Shown piece by piece: positions 1 through 8,845 of a stretch of 64,000 nucleotides of DNA. The DNA comes from Mesorhizobium jarvisii (lineage in GTDB: Bacteria > Pseudomonadota > Alphaproteobacteria > Rhizobiales > Rhizobiaceae): NCBI RefSeq assembly GCF_003601985.1, contig NZ_QZXA01000002.1, positions 372,001 through 436,000 on the forward strand, in the 5' to 3' direction. Within the stretch, counting starts at the first letter, position 1. Every line of letters starts with the position of its first letter. The notes below the pieces were generated by a model. That model saw nothing but the letters and a program-made list of their open reading frames with translations. It was not told the DNA's origin and searched no databases. Position numbers and translations under genes: made by a program.

Positions 1-533
<533 letters not shown>

Positions 534-547
534 TTTCTCGACCTCTC

Positions 548-1732
548 TCAGGCTGCTTTTTTCTTGGCGGCCGCGCGCCAGGCGGCGACGGCTTTTTCGG
601 CGGCTTCTGCCAGCGTGTCGGCGACTATCACCGCCTCGCCGGAATCGGCCAGGATGCGGCGGCCTTCCTCGGCTTTGGTGCCGGAGAGCCGCACCACCAG
701 CGGCACGGTGACGCCGACCTCGCGGATCGCCTTGATAACGCCCTCGGCGACCCAGTCGCAGCGGTTGATGCCGGCGAAGATGTTGACCAGGATGGTCTCG
801 ACATTCTTGTCGCCGAGCACGGCGCGGAAGGATTTCGCCACCCGCTCGGGCGAGGCGCCGCCGCCAATGTCGAGGAAGTTGGCCGGCTCGCCGCCGGCGA
901 TCTTGATCATGTCCATCGTCGCCATGGCCAGGCCCGCGCCATTGATGATGCAGCCGATATTGCCGTCGAGGCCGACATAGGAGAGGCCGCGGTCGCTGGC
1001 GAAAGTTTCGCGCGGGTCTTCCTGGCTCTTGTCGCGCAGTTCGGAGATTTCAGGCCGCCGGAACAGCGCGTTCTCGTCGAACGACATCTTGGCGTCGAGC
1101 GCGATCAGATTGCCGTCGCGCGTCACCACCAGCGGATTGATCTCCAGCATCGAGGCGTCGTAGTCGCGGAACACCTGGTAGCAGCTGAAGATGGTTTCGG
1201 TCGCCTTGCCGATCAGATTGTGATCGAGGCCGAGCCCGAAGGCGATCTCGCGTGCCTGAAAGCGCTGCATGCCGACGCCGGGGTCGACCGATGTGCGCAG
1301 GATGGAATTGGGTTCTTTCTCGACAATATCCTCGATCTCCATGCCGCCGGCCGCCGAGGCCACGATCATGACGCGCTCTTCCTTGCGGTCGAGCACGAAG
1401 CCGACATAGAGCTCCTGGGCGATGTCGACGGCTTCCTCGAGATAGAGCCGGGAGATCAGCTTGCCACGCGGTCCGGTCTGCTGGGTCACCAGCTTGCGCC
1501 CGAGCATGGCTTCGGCGGCGCTCGATATCTCCTCGTCATTAGCGCACAGTTTTATGCCGCCGGCCTTGCCGCGGGCGCCGGAATGAACCTGCGCCTTCAA
1601 GACCCATTTGCCGCCGCCGATCTCGCGCGCCCTATAGGTCGCCTGTTCGGGGCTGTAGGCCAGCCCGCCGCGCGGCACATGCACGCCGTGGCGGGCGAGC
1701 AGTTCCTTGGCCTGATATTCGTGGATGTCCAT
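548..1732 (-). CDS. mtkA: Malate-CoA ligase (malate thiokinase) beta subunit
   Basis: ATP-grasp subunit that with MtkB converts L-malate, ATP and CoA to malyl-CoA in the serine cycle. The 394 aa match the SucC/MtkA length. The start [16 protein letters not shown] is the classic opening; the nucleotide-binding stretch [16 protein letters not shown] is at residues 44-59 and the C-terminal ligase motif [10 protein letters not shown] is near residue 315. A GGGAGG site lies 7-8 nt before the ATG. SucC and MtkA are hard to separate by motif; the malate assignment rests on the adjacent malyl-CoA lyase and serine-glyoxylate aminotransferase. Confidence 0.87.
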   Translation of the reverse strand: MDIHEYQAKELLARHGVHVPRGGLAYSPEQATYRAREIGGGKWVLKAQVHSGARGKAGGIKLCANDEEISSAAEAMLGRKLVTQQTGPRGKLISRLYLEEAVDIAQELYVGFVLDRKEERVMIVASAAGGMEIEDIVEKEPNSILRTSVDPGVGMQRFQAREIAFGLGLDHNLIGKATETIFSCYQVFRDYDASMLEINPLVVTRDGNLIALDAKMSFDENALFRRPEISELRDKSQEDPRETFASDRGLSYVGLDGNIGCIINGAGLAMATMDMIKIAGGEPANFLDIGGGASPERVAKSFRAVLGDKNVETILVNIFAGINRCDWVAEGVIKAIREVGVTVPLVVRLSGTKAEEGRRILADSGEAVIVADTLAEAAEKAVAAWRAAAKKKAA

Positions 1733-1751
1733 TGTTGTCCTCCCTGAACAG

Positions 1752-2708
1752 TCAATGCGTGGCGGGTTGGCCGGCGCGTTCGATGGCCTCGTTGACCACC
1801 AGAACGTTCCTCGCCATGCGTTCCGACGCGGCGTCGATCATCTTGCCGTCGAGGGCGGCGGCTCCCTTGCCCTGAGCCTCGGCTTCCTTGAGCACCTCAA
1901 GGATGCGCCTGGCGCGCGTGACCTCTTTTTCGGGCGGGGAGAAGACGTCGTTGGCGAGCGCGATCTGCGAGGGATGGATCGCCCATTTGCCTTCGATGCC
2001 CAGCGCCGCGGCGCGCCTGGCGCCGGCGATGTAACCTTCCGGATCGGAGAAATCGCCGAACGGCCCGTCAATGGCGCGCAGGCCATAGGCGCGGCAGGCA
2101 ACCGTCATGCGCGACAGCGCGAAATGCCACTGGTCGCCGGGATAGTCGGGGTTGAGGCCGCCAATGTTGACGGTGCGCGCCTTGCAGCTCGCCGCATAGT
2201 CGGCGACGCCGAAATGCATCGCTTCCAGCCGGCCTGGCGTCGCGGCGATCGCCTCGACATTGGCCATGCCGAGCGCGGTCTCGATCAGCGCTTCGAGGCC
2301 GACCCGGGTCTTGTAACCCTTGGCCATCTCGATCTGGTTGACCATGGCTTCGACCATATAGAGGTCGGCCGGCACGCCGACCTTCGGCACCAGGATCGTG
2401 TCGAGCCGGTCGCCGGCCTGTTCCATGACGTCGACCACGTCGCGGTACATGTAGTGGGTGTCCAGCCCGTTGATGCGCACCGAGACGGTCTTGCCGTTGG
2501 CGCGCCAGTCGATGTCGTTGAGTGCCTGGATGATGTTCTTGCGGGCGCGTTCCTTGTCGGGCGGGGCGACCGCATCCTCGATGTCGAGGAAGACGAAGTC
2601 GGCGGCGCTGTTGGCCGCCTTGTCGATCATTTCCGGGCTGGAGCCGGGAACCGCCAGCTCGCTGCGCTGCAGCCGCAGCTTCTTCAAATGGTTGATGGTG
2701 TGGCTCAT
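1752..2708 (-). CDS. mcl: Malyl-CoA lyase (HpcH/HpaI-citrate lyase family)
   Basis: Cleaves L-malyl-CoA to acetyl-CoA and glyoxylate, and may also act on beta-methylmalyl-CoA. The 318 aa equal the usual size of alphaproteobacterial Mcl. The barrel motif FLDIEDAV (residues 40-47) carries Mg-binding acidic residues, and [18 protein letters not shown] is the conserved CoA-ester lyase segment. It lies 12 nt after sgaA and 19 nt before mtkA, so the four genes are very probably co-transcribed. Together MtkAB, Mcl and SgaA form the acetyl-CoA-releasing half of the serine cycle. Confidence 0.9.
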   Translation of the reverse strand: MSHTINHLKKLRLQRSELAVPGSSPEMIDKAANSAADFVFLDIEDAVAPPDKERARKNIIQALNDIDWRANGKTVSVRINGLDTHYMYRDVVDVMEQAGDRLDTILVPKVGVPADLYMVEAMVNQIEMAKGYKTRVGLEALIETALGMANVEAIAATPGRLEAMHFGVADYAASCKARTVNIGGLNPDYPGDQWHFALSRMTVACRAYGLRAIDGPFGDFSDPEGYIAGARRAAALGIEGKWAIHPSQIALANDVFSPPEKEVTRARRILEVLKEAEAQGKGAAALDGKMIDAASERMARNVLVVNEAIERAGQPATH

Positions 2709-2720
2709 CGTCGGTTTCCC

Positions 2721-3911
2721 TCAGGCGGCTTCGGCGACCGGCACGGCGGCCGAGGCGCGGAAATGCTGGATGGCGGCGCCGACGCCGGAGCCCGGCGCCA
2801 GCCGCACGCCGCAATCGAGCAGCGCCATTTCGGCCGCCGACAGCGAGGCGAGCACCATCACCTCGTTCAGCCAGCCGAGATGGCCGATGCGGAAGACCTT
2901 GCCCATCACCTTGTTGAGGCCGCCGCCGAGCGAGGTCTGGTAGGTGCGGTAGGCGCGCTTGACGATGTCGGCGCTGTCGATGCCTTCCGGCACCAGAATG
3001 GCGCTGACCGTATCGGAGTGCCATTTCGGCGCCTTGGCGCAGAGTTTCAGGCCCCAGGCGTCGACCGCCTTGCGCACGCCTTCGGCCAGGCGATGATGGC
3101 GGGCGAAGATATTGTCCAGCCCTTCCTCGGCGATCAGGTCGAGCGAGGCGCGCAGGCCGCGTAAGAGCTGCGTCGCCGGCGTGTAGGGGAAATAGCCGGC
3201 ATCGTTGGCGCGGATCATGTCCTCGAAGGAGAAGAAGCAGCGCCGATGGGTGGCGGTCCGTGAAGCGACGAGCGCCTTCTTGCTCACCGAAAGGAAACCG
3301 AGGCCGGCGGGCAGCATGAAACCTTTCTGTGAGCCGCTGACGGCGCAGTCGACGCCCCATTCCTCCTGGCGGAAATCGATCGAGCCGATCGACGACACAC
3401 CGTCGACGAAGAGCAGGGCAGGGTGGTTGGCATCGTCGAGCGCGGCGCGGCAGCCAGCGACATCGCTGGTCACGCCGGTCGCCGTCTCGTTCTGCGTGCA
3501 GAAGACGGCCTTGATGCGGTGCGCCTTGTCCGCCTTCAGCCGCTCGGCATAGAGCTCGAGCGGCACGCCGGTGCCCCATTCGCAGTCGATGGCATCGACC
3601 TCGAGGCCGAGGCGCTCGGCCATGTCGACCCACAGATGCGAGAACTGGCCGAAGCGCGACATCAGTACGCGGTCGCCGGGGCTGAGCACATTGGTCATCG
3701 CCGCTTCCCAGGCGCCGGTGCCCGAGGACGGGTAGATGAAGACGCGGCCGGTCTCGTTCTTGAAGACTTTTTTGATGTCCTCGAACAGCGGCAGAGTGAG
3801 ATCGGGGAAGGACGCGGCGCGCATATCCTCCATCGGCAGGTTCATCGCCTGCCGGACCTGTTCGGGGATGTTGGTCGGTCCGGGAATGAAAAGATGGGTG
3901 AAACCGGCCAT
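2721..3911 (-). CDS. sgaA: Serine-glyoxylate aminotransferase
   Basis: Class V PLP aminotransferase transferring the amino group of serine to glyoxylate, giving hydroxypyruvate and glycine. The 396 aa start with the typical MAGFTHLFIPGPTNIP. The PLP lysine is K196 in SGSQKGFMLPAGLGF, and the cofactor-binding SSGTGAWEAA is at 62-71. A strong AGGAGGAG site precedes the ATG. As the first gene of the sgaA-mcl-mtkA-mtkB block it regenerates the C2 acceptor from the glyoxylate released by Mcl. Its promoter should lie in the 123 bp between it and the upstream LuxR-type gene. Confidence 0.92.
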   Translation of the reverse strand: MAGFTHLFIPGPTNIPEQVRQAMNLPMEDMRAASFPDLTLPLFEDIKKVFKNETGRVFIYPSSGTGAWEAAMTNVLSPGDRVLMSRFGQFSHLWVDMAERLGLEVDAIDCEWGTGVPLELYAERLKADKAHRIKAVFCTQNETATGVTSDVAGCRAALDDANHPALLFVDGVSSIGSIDFRQEEWGVDCAVSGSQKGFMLPAGLGFLSVSKKALVASRTATHRRCFFSFEDMIRANDAGYFPYTPATQLLRGLRASLDLIAEEGLDNIFARHHRLAEGVRKAVDAWGLKLCAKAPKWHSDTVSAILVPEGIDSADIVKRAYRTYQTSLGGGLNKVMGKVFRIGHLGWLNEVMVLASLSAAEMALLDCGVRLAPGSGVGAAIQHFRASAAVPVAEAA

Positions 3912-4034
3912 GGTGCGAACTCCTCCTGATCCAGCAAAGCGGTGGGGGGAGTTTCGTTTCGACGGCTAAAGCCAACAACACCTCAGCGGGTAAGATCTCG
4001 CCGCGCGCGGGTGGGGAAAGCCTACCCTGTTGGC

Positions 4035-4655
4035 CTACCCGAAAGGCTGCTTCTGGGTACGCCTCTCGCGCGCATAGAGCGCGACGGCCATCGCCCGGTT
4101 GCGGACGTCGAGCTTGTCGTAGAGATTCTTGAGGTGGTACTTCACCGTGTTCTCGGAAATGCCGGTGCGCGTGGCGATTTGCAGATTGGTCCAGCCGTCG
4201 GAAAGCACCGCCAGCAGCTCGCGCTCACGCACCGTGAGCTGCGCGAGCGGCGTGTCGTTGACCTTGTTGATGTCGATATAAGGGATGCAGATGCGGCCAT
4301 GCGCGACAGCCAGGATCGTGTCGAAGATAATCGCCGGATCGTCGAACTGGAAACAGTAACCCTGCGCTCCCAGCCGCACGCATTGCTTCAGGATGCCGAT
4401 GTCATGGTCGTTGGAAAAGACGGTGATGCGCACGTCGAGCTTGCGGCTCTGGACCTCGGCCAGCACATCCGCGCCGTCCATGTCGGCGAGCTTCCAGCCG
4501 ATGATTGCGACGTCGAACCCGCCCGTCGTCGCCAGATCCAGGAATTGCCTGCCGCTCTGAACGCTGCTCAGCAATTCGAAACGGCCGTCGCATTCGAGCA
4601 TTTCACGCAGCGCCGATATGACGAATGGGTTGCGCTCGGCGACGACAATGCGCAT
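4035..4655 (-). CDS. LuxR-family regulator with degenerate receiver domain
   Basis: Transcription factor of 206 aa. Residues 1-120 resemble a CheY-like receiver and residues 138-190 are a LuxR-type helix-turn-helix (LTVRERELLAVLSDG, SENTVKYHLKNLYDKL). I chose the ATG opening MRIVVAERNPF because a longer in-frame extension (to 4742) is low-complexity. The receiver looks phosphorylation-incompetent: the acidic pair near residue 7 reads E-R, and the phospho-Asp position in DVAIIGWKLADMDG is Gly53. It is transcribed toward the serine-cycle genes, 123 bp ahead of sgaA, so it is a candidate regulator of them. No partner kinase is adjacent. Confidence 0.8.
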   Translation of the reverse strand: MRIVVAERNPFVISALREMLECDGRFELLSSVQSGRQFLDLATTGGFDVAIIGWKLADMDGADVLAEVQSRKLDVRITVFSNDHDIGILKQCVRLGAQGYCFQFDDPAIIFDTILAVAHGRICIPYIDINKVNDTPLAQLTVRERELLAVLSDGWTNLQIATRTGISENTVKYHLKNLYDKLDVRNRAMAVALYARERRTQKQPFG

Positions 4656-5079
4656 GCGCCGGTCGCCAATTGCCTTGCTCGTTTTCCCGGGCTTGCTGTT
4701 CAAGGGCCGTCTTTGTCCTGGGCTGGTCGTGCCGCAACTCAAAGGCCAGGCTTCAGGCCTGGACCCGTGTCATGACAATTCTGCCCCAATCGCGCCGGGG
4801 TGCTCTTTCCCCAGCGACATCGGCTGTCGCGCCGTCTGAAGCCGGGATTGGCTGGTTGCTGACGGGAAAGGCATTGCCAGGTCAGGCATCAGCGATATGC
4901 TCACCGGGTGGCGTGGAGCGCGCGTTTCGTTTGATATTCCGTGCCTTAGAGCGATAAGTTCTCAAACCGAATCGCGTCTGCGGGCGAGATGCATCGGATT
5001 TCCGTGAAACCGGTTTCCGCTTTAAGCTGCGATGCTCTAGACCTGAGACACAATTTTTCCGGGATGGCGGGAGGCGCTG
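4656..5079. other. Intergenic gap between divergent LuxR-type gene and mgtE
   Basis: No credible coding sequence. It must hold the promoters of the minus-strand LuxR-type gene and of mgtE. The only structure I can point to is the palindromic repeat at 4991-5035, listed separately. Confidence 0.6.
4991..5035. repeat. Palindromic intergenic repeat, rhizobial type
   Basis: The ends are inverted (GCATCG at 4991-4996, CGATGC at 5030-5035) around a perfect central palindrome GAAACCGGTTTC (5006-5017). The layout resembles short palindromic elements scattered between genes in Rhizobiales. It lies 45 nt upstream of mgtE. Copy number was not checked. Confidence 0.5.
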
Positions 5080-6492
5080 GTGGAGGACAAGCAGACGATC
5101 TCCGCCAAGGCGGCTGACGACGCCTACGCCGATATCTATGGCGAGGACGGTGCGGTCCTTTCATCCTTCCTTGCGCAGATCGGCGCCGCGATCGCCGACC
5201 GCGATACGCCGACCCTCAAGCATGAAGTCGACCATCTGCACCAGTCGGAACTGGGCGACCTGATCGAGGCGCTGCATCCCGAACAGCGGCGAGCCCTGGT
5301 CGAACTGCTAGGCGCCGATTTCGACTTCTCCGCGCTGACCGAGGTCGATGAAGCGATCCGCATGGAGATCGTCGATCATCTGCCCAATGCGCAGATCGCA
5401 CAGGCGGTGCAGGAACTCGATTCCGACGACGCGGTCTACATTCTCGAAGACCTTGAAAAGGAAGACCAGGACGAGATCCTGTCGCAGCTGCCGTTCACCG
5501 AACGGATCAGGCTGCGCCGCTCGCTCGACTATCCGGAAGAGACCGCCGGGCGGCGCATGCAGACGGAGTTCGTCGCGGTGCCGCCGTTCTGGACCATCGG
5601 CCAGACCATCGACTACATGCGCGAGGACAAGAACCTACCCGACCGCTTCAGCCAGATCTTCGTCATCGACCCGACCTTCAAGCTCGTCGGCGCCATCGAT
5701 CTCGACCAGATCCTGCGCACCAAGCGCGCTGTCAAGGTCGAGGATGTCATGCATGAGACGCGGCACGCCATTCCGGCGACCATGGATCAGGAAGAGGCGG
5801 CGCGGGAATTCGAGCAGTACGATCTTTTGTCGGCCGCCGTCGTCGACGAGAACGAGCGGCTGGTCGGCGTGCTGACCATCGACGATGTCGTCGACGTCAT
5901 CCAGCAGGAAGCCGAGGAAGATCTGCTGCGCATGGGCGGCGTCGGCGACGAGGAACTCTCCGACACGGTGTTTGCAACCTCGCGCTCGCGCGTTCCCTGG
6001 TTGCTGGTAAACCTTGTCACCGCATTTCTGGCGGCATCGGTCATCGGGCTGTTCGACCACACGATCGAGCGGATCGTGGCGCTCGCCGTGCTGATGCCGA
6101 TCGTGGCCGGCATGGGCGGCAATGCCGGTTCGCAGACCATGACCGTCACCGTGCGGGCGCTGGCGACGAAGGATCTCGATATCTACAATGCCGCCCGCAT
6201 CATCCGCCGCGAAATGGGTGTGGGCTTCATCAACGGCATTGTCTTTGCCGTTCTGATCGGCATCGTCGCGGCGCTGTGGTTTCGCGATCCCAATCTGGGC
6301 GGGATCATCGGCGCGGCGATGATCATCAACATGTTCGCGGCCGCCCTTGCCGGCATCCTGATCCCGCTCATGCTCGACCGGTTCAAGATCGATCCGGCCG
6401 TGGCGTCGGCGGTTTTCGTCACCACCGTCACCGACTGCGTCGGCTTTTTCGCCTTCCTCGGCCTTGCAAGCTGGTGGTTCGGCGTCAGGTAG
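5080..6492 (+). CDS. mgtE: Magnesium transporter MgtE
   Basis: Mg2+ channel/transporter of the inner membrane, 470 aa. An acidic helical N domain (roughly 1-145) is followed by a CBS pair (roughly 150-285) and a C-terminal membrane domain from about 305 (SRVPWLLVNLVTAFLAAS). The pore-family motif MGGNAGSQT is near residue 345. The start is a GTG at 5080 with GGGAGG just upstream; a nearby ATG at 5064 is out of frame. The N and CBS domains of this family sense cytosolic Mg2+, so gating is probably post-translational. It appears to be a single-gene unit. Confidence 0.93.
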   Translation: MEDKQTISAKAADDAYADIYGEDGAVLSSFLAQIGAAIADRDTPTLKHEVDHLHQSELGDLIEALHPEQRRALVELLGADFDFSALTEVDEAIRMEIVDHLPNAQIAQAVQELDSDDAVYILEDLEKEDQDEILSQLPFTERIRLRRSLDYPEETAGRRMQTEFVAVPPFWTIGQTIDYMREDKNLPDRFSQIFVIDPTFKLVGAIDLDQILRTKRAVKVEDVMHETRHAIPATMDQEEAAREFEQYDLLSAAVVDENERLVGVLTIDDVVDVIQQEAEEDLLRMGGVGDEELSDTVFATSRSRVPWLLVNLVTAFLAASVIGLFDHTIERIVALAVLMPIVAGMGGNAGSQTMTVTVRALATKDLDIYNAARIIRREMGVGFINGIVFAVLIGIVAALWFRDPNLGGIIGAAMIINMFAAALAGILIPLMLDRFKIDPAVASAVFVTTVTDCVGFFAFLGLASWWFGVR

Positions 6493-6625
6493 CCTCAATT
6501 GACTTTTACGTAAATGCCGTGCGAGGCTCGCGCGGGGGCCATGTCGATTCCGGCGGGCAAGGGTTTGGTTCGGGACGGGAGGCAGCGCCGCGTGGCGTTG
6601 CCCGGGGTTCGGGCATGGAGCGACA

Positions 6626-7012
6626 ATGCGGGAATATTATTCAATCACCGAACTGACCCGCGAATTCGACGTGTCGACGCGGACGCTGCGTTTCTATGAA
6701 GACGAGGGGCTGGTGCAACCGGTGCGGCGGGGTCGCACGCGGCTGTTTCGCCCGTCCGACCGCCATCTCATCCGGCAGATCATGCGCGGAAAGCGGCTCG
6801 GTTTCTCTATCAACGAGATCCGCGAAATCATCCAGATGTACAAGGAGCCGCCGGGCGAGGTCGGACAGCTGAAGCTGATGATCAAGCGCATCGAGGAAAA
6901 GCGTGAGGATCTGCGCCAGAAGCGCCGCGACCTCGAGGAGACGCTGGCCGAGCTCGACCAGGCCGAGGAATCCTGCGTCGAGCGGCTGGTGGAGCTCGGC
7001 GTCAATACGTAA
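6626..7012 (+). CDS. MerR-family transcriptional regulator (LiuR-like)
   Basis: DNA-binding regulator of 128 aa. The winged helix-turn-helix is N-terminal (YYSITELTREFDVSTRTLRFYEDEGL, split here by no gap) and the dimerisation coiled coil spans about 80-118 (KLMIKRIEEKREDLRQKRR). There is no C-terminal metal-binding Cys cluster, which argues against a metal sensor. The sequence resembles the LiuR subgroup that controls leucine/isovalerate degradation in proteobacteria, but no liu genes are adjacent, so the regulon is unknown. It converges on the next gene with a 6-nt gap. Confidence 0.82.
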   Translation: MREYYSITELTREFDVSTRTLRFYEDEGLVQPVRRGRTRLFRPSDRHLIRQIMRGKRLGFSINEIREIIQMYKEPPGEVGQLKLMIKRIEEKREDLRQKRRDLEETLAELDQAEESCVERLVELGVNT

Positions 7013-7018
7013 CGCCGC

Positions 7019-7495
7019 TCAGATCCAGCGCCGCACCCTTTTTGCGTAATCCCGGTATTTCTTGCCGAACTTCGCCGCCAGCATCTTTTCCTCACGCTCG
7101 ATGGCGACCTTCTGCGTGGCGAAGGCGGCGATGAACGCCAGCGGCAGGAACCAGACGATCCCCGTGACAAAGGCGACGCCGATCAAAAGCAGCGTGTTGG
7201 CCAGATACATCGGGTTGCGGGTAATGCCGAATGGACCTGTGGTGACGAGGTGGTCCGGCACCGCATTGGGGTTGAGCGTCGTCCTGGCCCGGACCATGGT
7301 GCGGATGGCGGTGAACCACAGTGCCGCGACGCCGAACAGCGCCACCCAGCCGGCCGCAAACAGCAGGTCGCCCAGGAGGTCGCCGATCCAGGGCAGCGGA
7401 TAGAGCAGGCCAAGGATCACGCTGATGGCGATTGCCGCGACGTAGATCACCGGCGGCCACGGTATCACACCCGGCTTCGGCTGGGTTTCGGTCAT
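7019..7495 (-). CDS. Isoprenylcysteine carboxyl methyltransferase-family membrane protein
   Basis: Integral membrane protein of 158 aa with about four hydrophobic segments. The conserved C-terminal SAM-binding signature of the ICMT/PEMT superfamily reads TTGPFGITRNPMYLANTLLL, followed by ..EREEKMLAAKFGKKYRDY. Members methylate small lipids or thiols, and the substrate cannot be told from sequence. Its ATG overlaps the stop of the DUF1624 gene by 4 nt (ATGA), so the two are translationally coupled and may modify the same envelope component. Confidence 0.78.
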   Translation of the reverse strand: MTETQPKPGVIPWPPVIYVAAIAISVILGLLYPLPWIGDLLGDLLFAAGWVALFGVAALWFTAIRTMVRARTTLNPNAVPDHLVTTGPFGITRNPMYLANTLLLIGVAFVTGIVWFLPLAFIAAFATQKVAIEREEKMLAAKFGKKYRDYAKRVRRWI

Positions 7496-8490
7496 TGCGT
7501 TCCTCCCTCGTCCATCTTGTCCTCGGTCTGGCCCGTGCAGCTGGCGGCCAGATCGCCCAGATGCGCTCGGAATTCCGCAGTCTGGTCGTTGTTCTCGAGC
7601 CGATCAAGCGCGGCCTCGCCCTCGAGCGTCGTCAGCATGCAACCGCAATAGCTCGAACAGAAGGTCGCGTTGCGCGTCTGCTCGCATGAGCGCTGGCAGG
7701 TTTTGAGGAAATTGACCTGCACGGTTTCGACCTGGGCCGGCATGACTTGCGAGAACAGCCAGACGCAGCCGATCAGCAGCGGCTGGTGGATCAGGTAGAA
7801 AGCGAGGCTGTGGCGGCCGATGAAGACCAGCGGATTGGCCCGGCGGCCGGGCATGAGGCTCGCCAGGCGAGCTCGCAGGCCGGAGGCTGAAACGAGTTTC
7901 GCCACCCCAATGCCGACAAGCACCGCGCCGAACCATGGAAACAGCGGCACATAGTCGTTGGAGCGTGGATTGATCGCCGACAGGCCGATCCACCACAGCC
8001 AGGGATGGTCCAGGGCTTCGAAGCGCAGATAGACGGGCGCGGCGATGACCAGCGCCGCAACGACAAGCGTCAGCAGGGCCGGCAGCCGCAGGAAGGCGAG
8101 GCCGAGCAGGCTGGCGAGCGCGATCTCGTGCAGGATGCCGAAGAAGATGAATCCGTCCGGCGTCGCGATGCGGGTGACCACCGAAATGGCGATCGCCGCT
8201 CCGGCGACCATGGCGAAACGCTTCCAGAAACCGTTCCAGCGGATTTGCTGGCCATGCGCGAGGTAGAGGCTGACGCCGACCAGGAACAGGAAGGTCGAAG
8301 CGATGCAGCGCGCGTAGATCTTCCACCAGCCGAAGGCGGTGAGGCCTGGATCGGTATAGCCGAAGAATTCCAGGTCCCAGGTGAAATGGTAGCTCGCCAT
8401 GGCCAGCAGCGCGACGCCGCGCACGATGTCTATGGCGATGATGCGCTTCGAAGGCTCCGGAACGGGTGCGGTCGGCGTATGGATGGTCAT
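7492..8490 (-). CDS. DUF1624/acyltransferase-like membrane protein with Cys-rich tail
   Basis: Multi-spanning protein of 332 aa of the heparan-alpha-glucosaminide N-acetyltransferase-like (DUF1624) family, starting with a short Pro-rich leader and the family opening IAIDIVRGVALLAMASYHFTWD. Hydrophobic segments run to about residue 245 (SLAFYLIHQPLL is the usual last helix motif). After it comes an unusual tail of about 80 residues with many cysteines (CQRSCEQ, FCSSYCGC) and a charged end. The family is thought to transfer acyl groups across the membrane. The tail may bind metal or form disulfides; that is inference. Confidence 0.75.
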   Translation of the reverse strand: MTIHTPTAPVPEPSKRIIAIDIVRGVALLAMASYHFTWDLEFFGYTDPGLTAFGWWKIYARCIASTFLFLVGVSLYLAHGQQIRWNGFWKRFAMVAGAAIAISVVTRIATPDGFIFFGILHEIALASLLGLAFLRLPALLTLVVAALVIAAPVYLRFEALDHPWLWWIGLSAINPRSNDYVPLFPWFGAVLVGIGVAKLVSASGLRARLASLMPGRRANPLVFIGRHSLAFYLIHQPLLIGCVWLFSQVMPAQVETVQVNFLKTCQRSCEQTRNATFCSSYCGCMLTTLEGEAALDRLENNDQTAEFRAHLGDLAASCTGQTEDKMDEGGTQ

Positions 8491-8845
8491 GGTCTCGCGA
8501 TCTGATTCAGCCCTGCGTGAGAACTATCACGGTTGGACCGGACAGAAGAAGGCCGGGGCACCGGATCAAGCGACGCTTTGAGGTGTGCCGATATTCAGGT
8601 GATGCCGGCCTGCAAACGGCGGCTTTCTGCGCTTCCGGTGCTCACGGACCTGAATGTCCGCTCCGCTCCAGTTCTCGAAAACCGCCATTTTTCGGCTCGG
8701 CCTGACCTGAATCTCAACACACCTTGGGCCAGCGCCGGGAAGTCGTTGACCGACTTCGCTTTTCACGGCCTATGCGTCGGTTTCCTCTTAATCGTCCGGG
8801 AACGGCCAAGGCAGATTTGACCGGTGATTCTGCTTTGGGGAAGCA
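8491..8845. other. Intergenic gap between divergent genes, largely a repeat element
   Basis: No credible gene. Most of it is the 144-bp inverted-repeat element at 8581-8724. The remaining flanks are short and must hold promoters for the DUF1624 gene (minus) and the MFS gene (plus). Confidence 0.6.
8581..8724. repeat. 144-bp element with 20-bp imperfect terminal inverted repeats
   Basis: The left end AGGTGTGCCGATATTCAGGT (8581-8600) matches the reverse complement of the right end ACCTGAATCTCAACACACCT (8705-8724) at 17 of 20 positions. A third copy of the ACCTGAAT core is at 8648-8655, so the element is modular: ATTCAGGT, ACCTGAAT, ACCTGAAT. It looks like a dispersed extragenic rhizobial repeat. 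No coding capacity. Confidence 0.6.

Noticed and set aside
2068..3981. 637-residue minus-strand frame over sgaA and mcl
   Set aside because: Arg/Pro/Gly-rich out-of-frame shadow of two recognisable genes.
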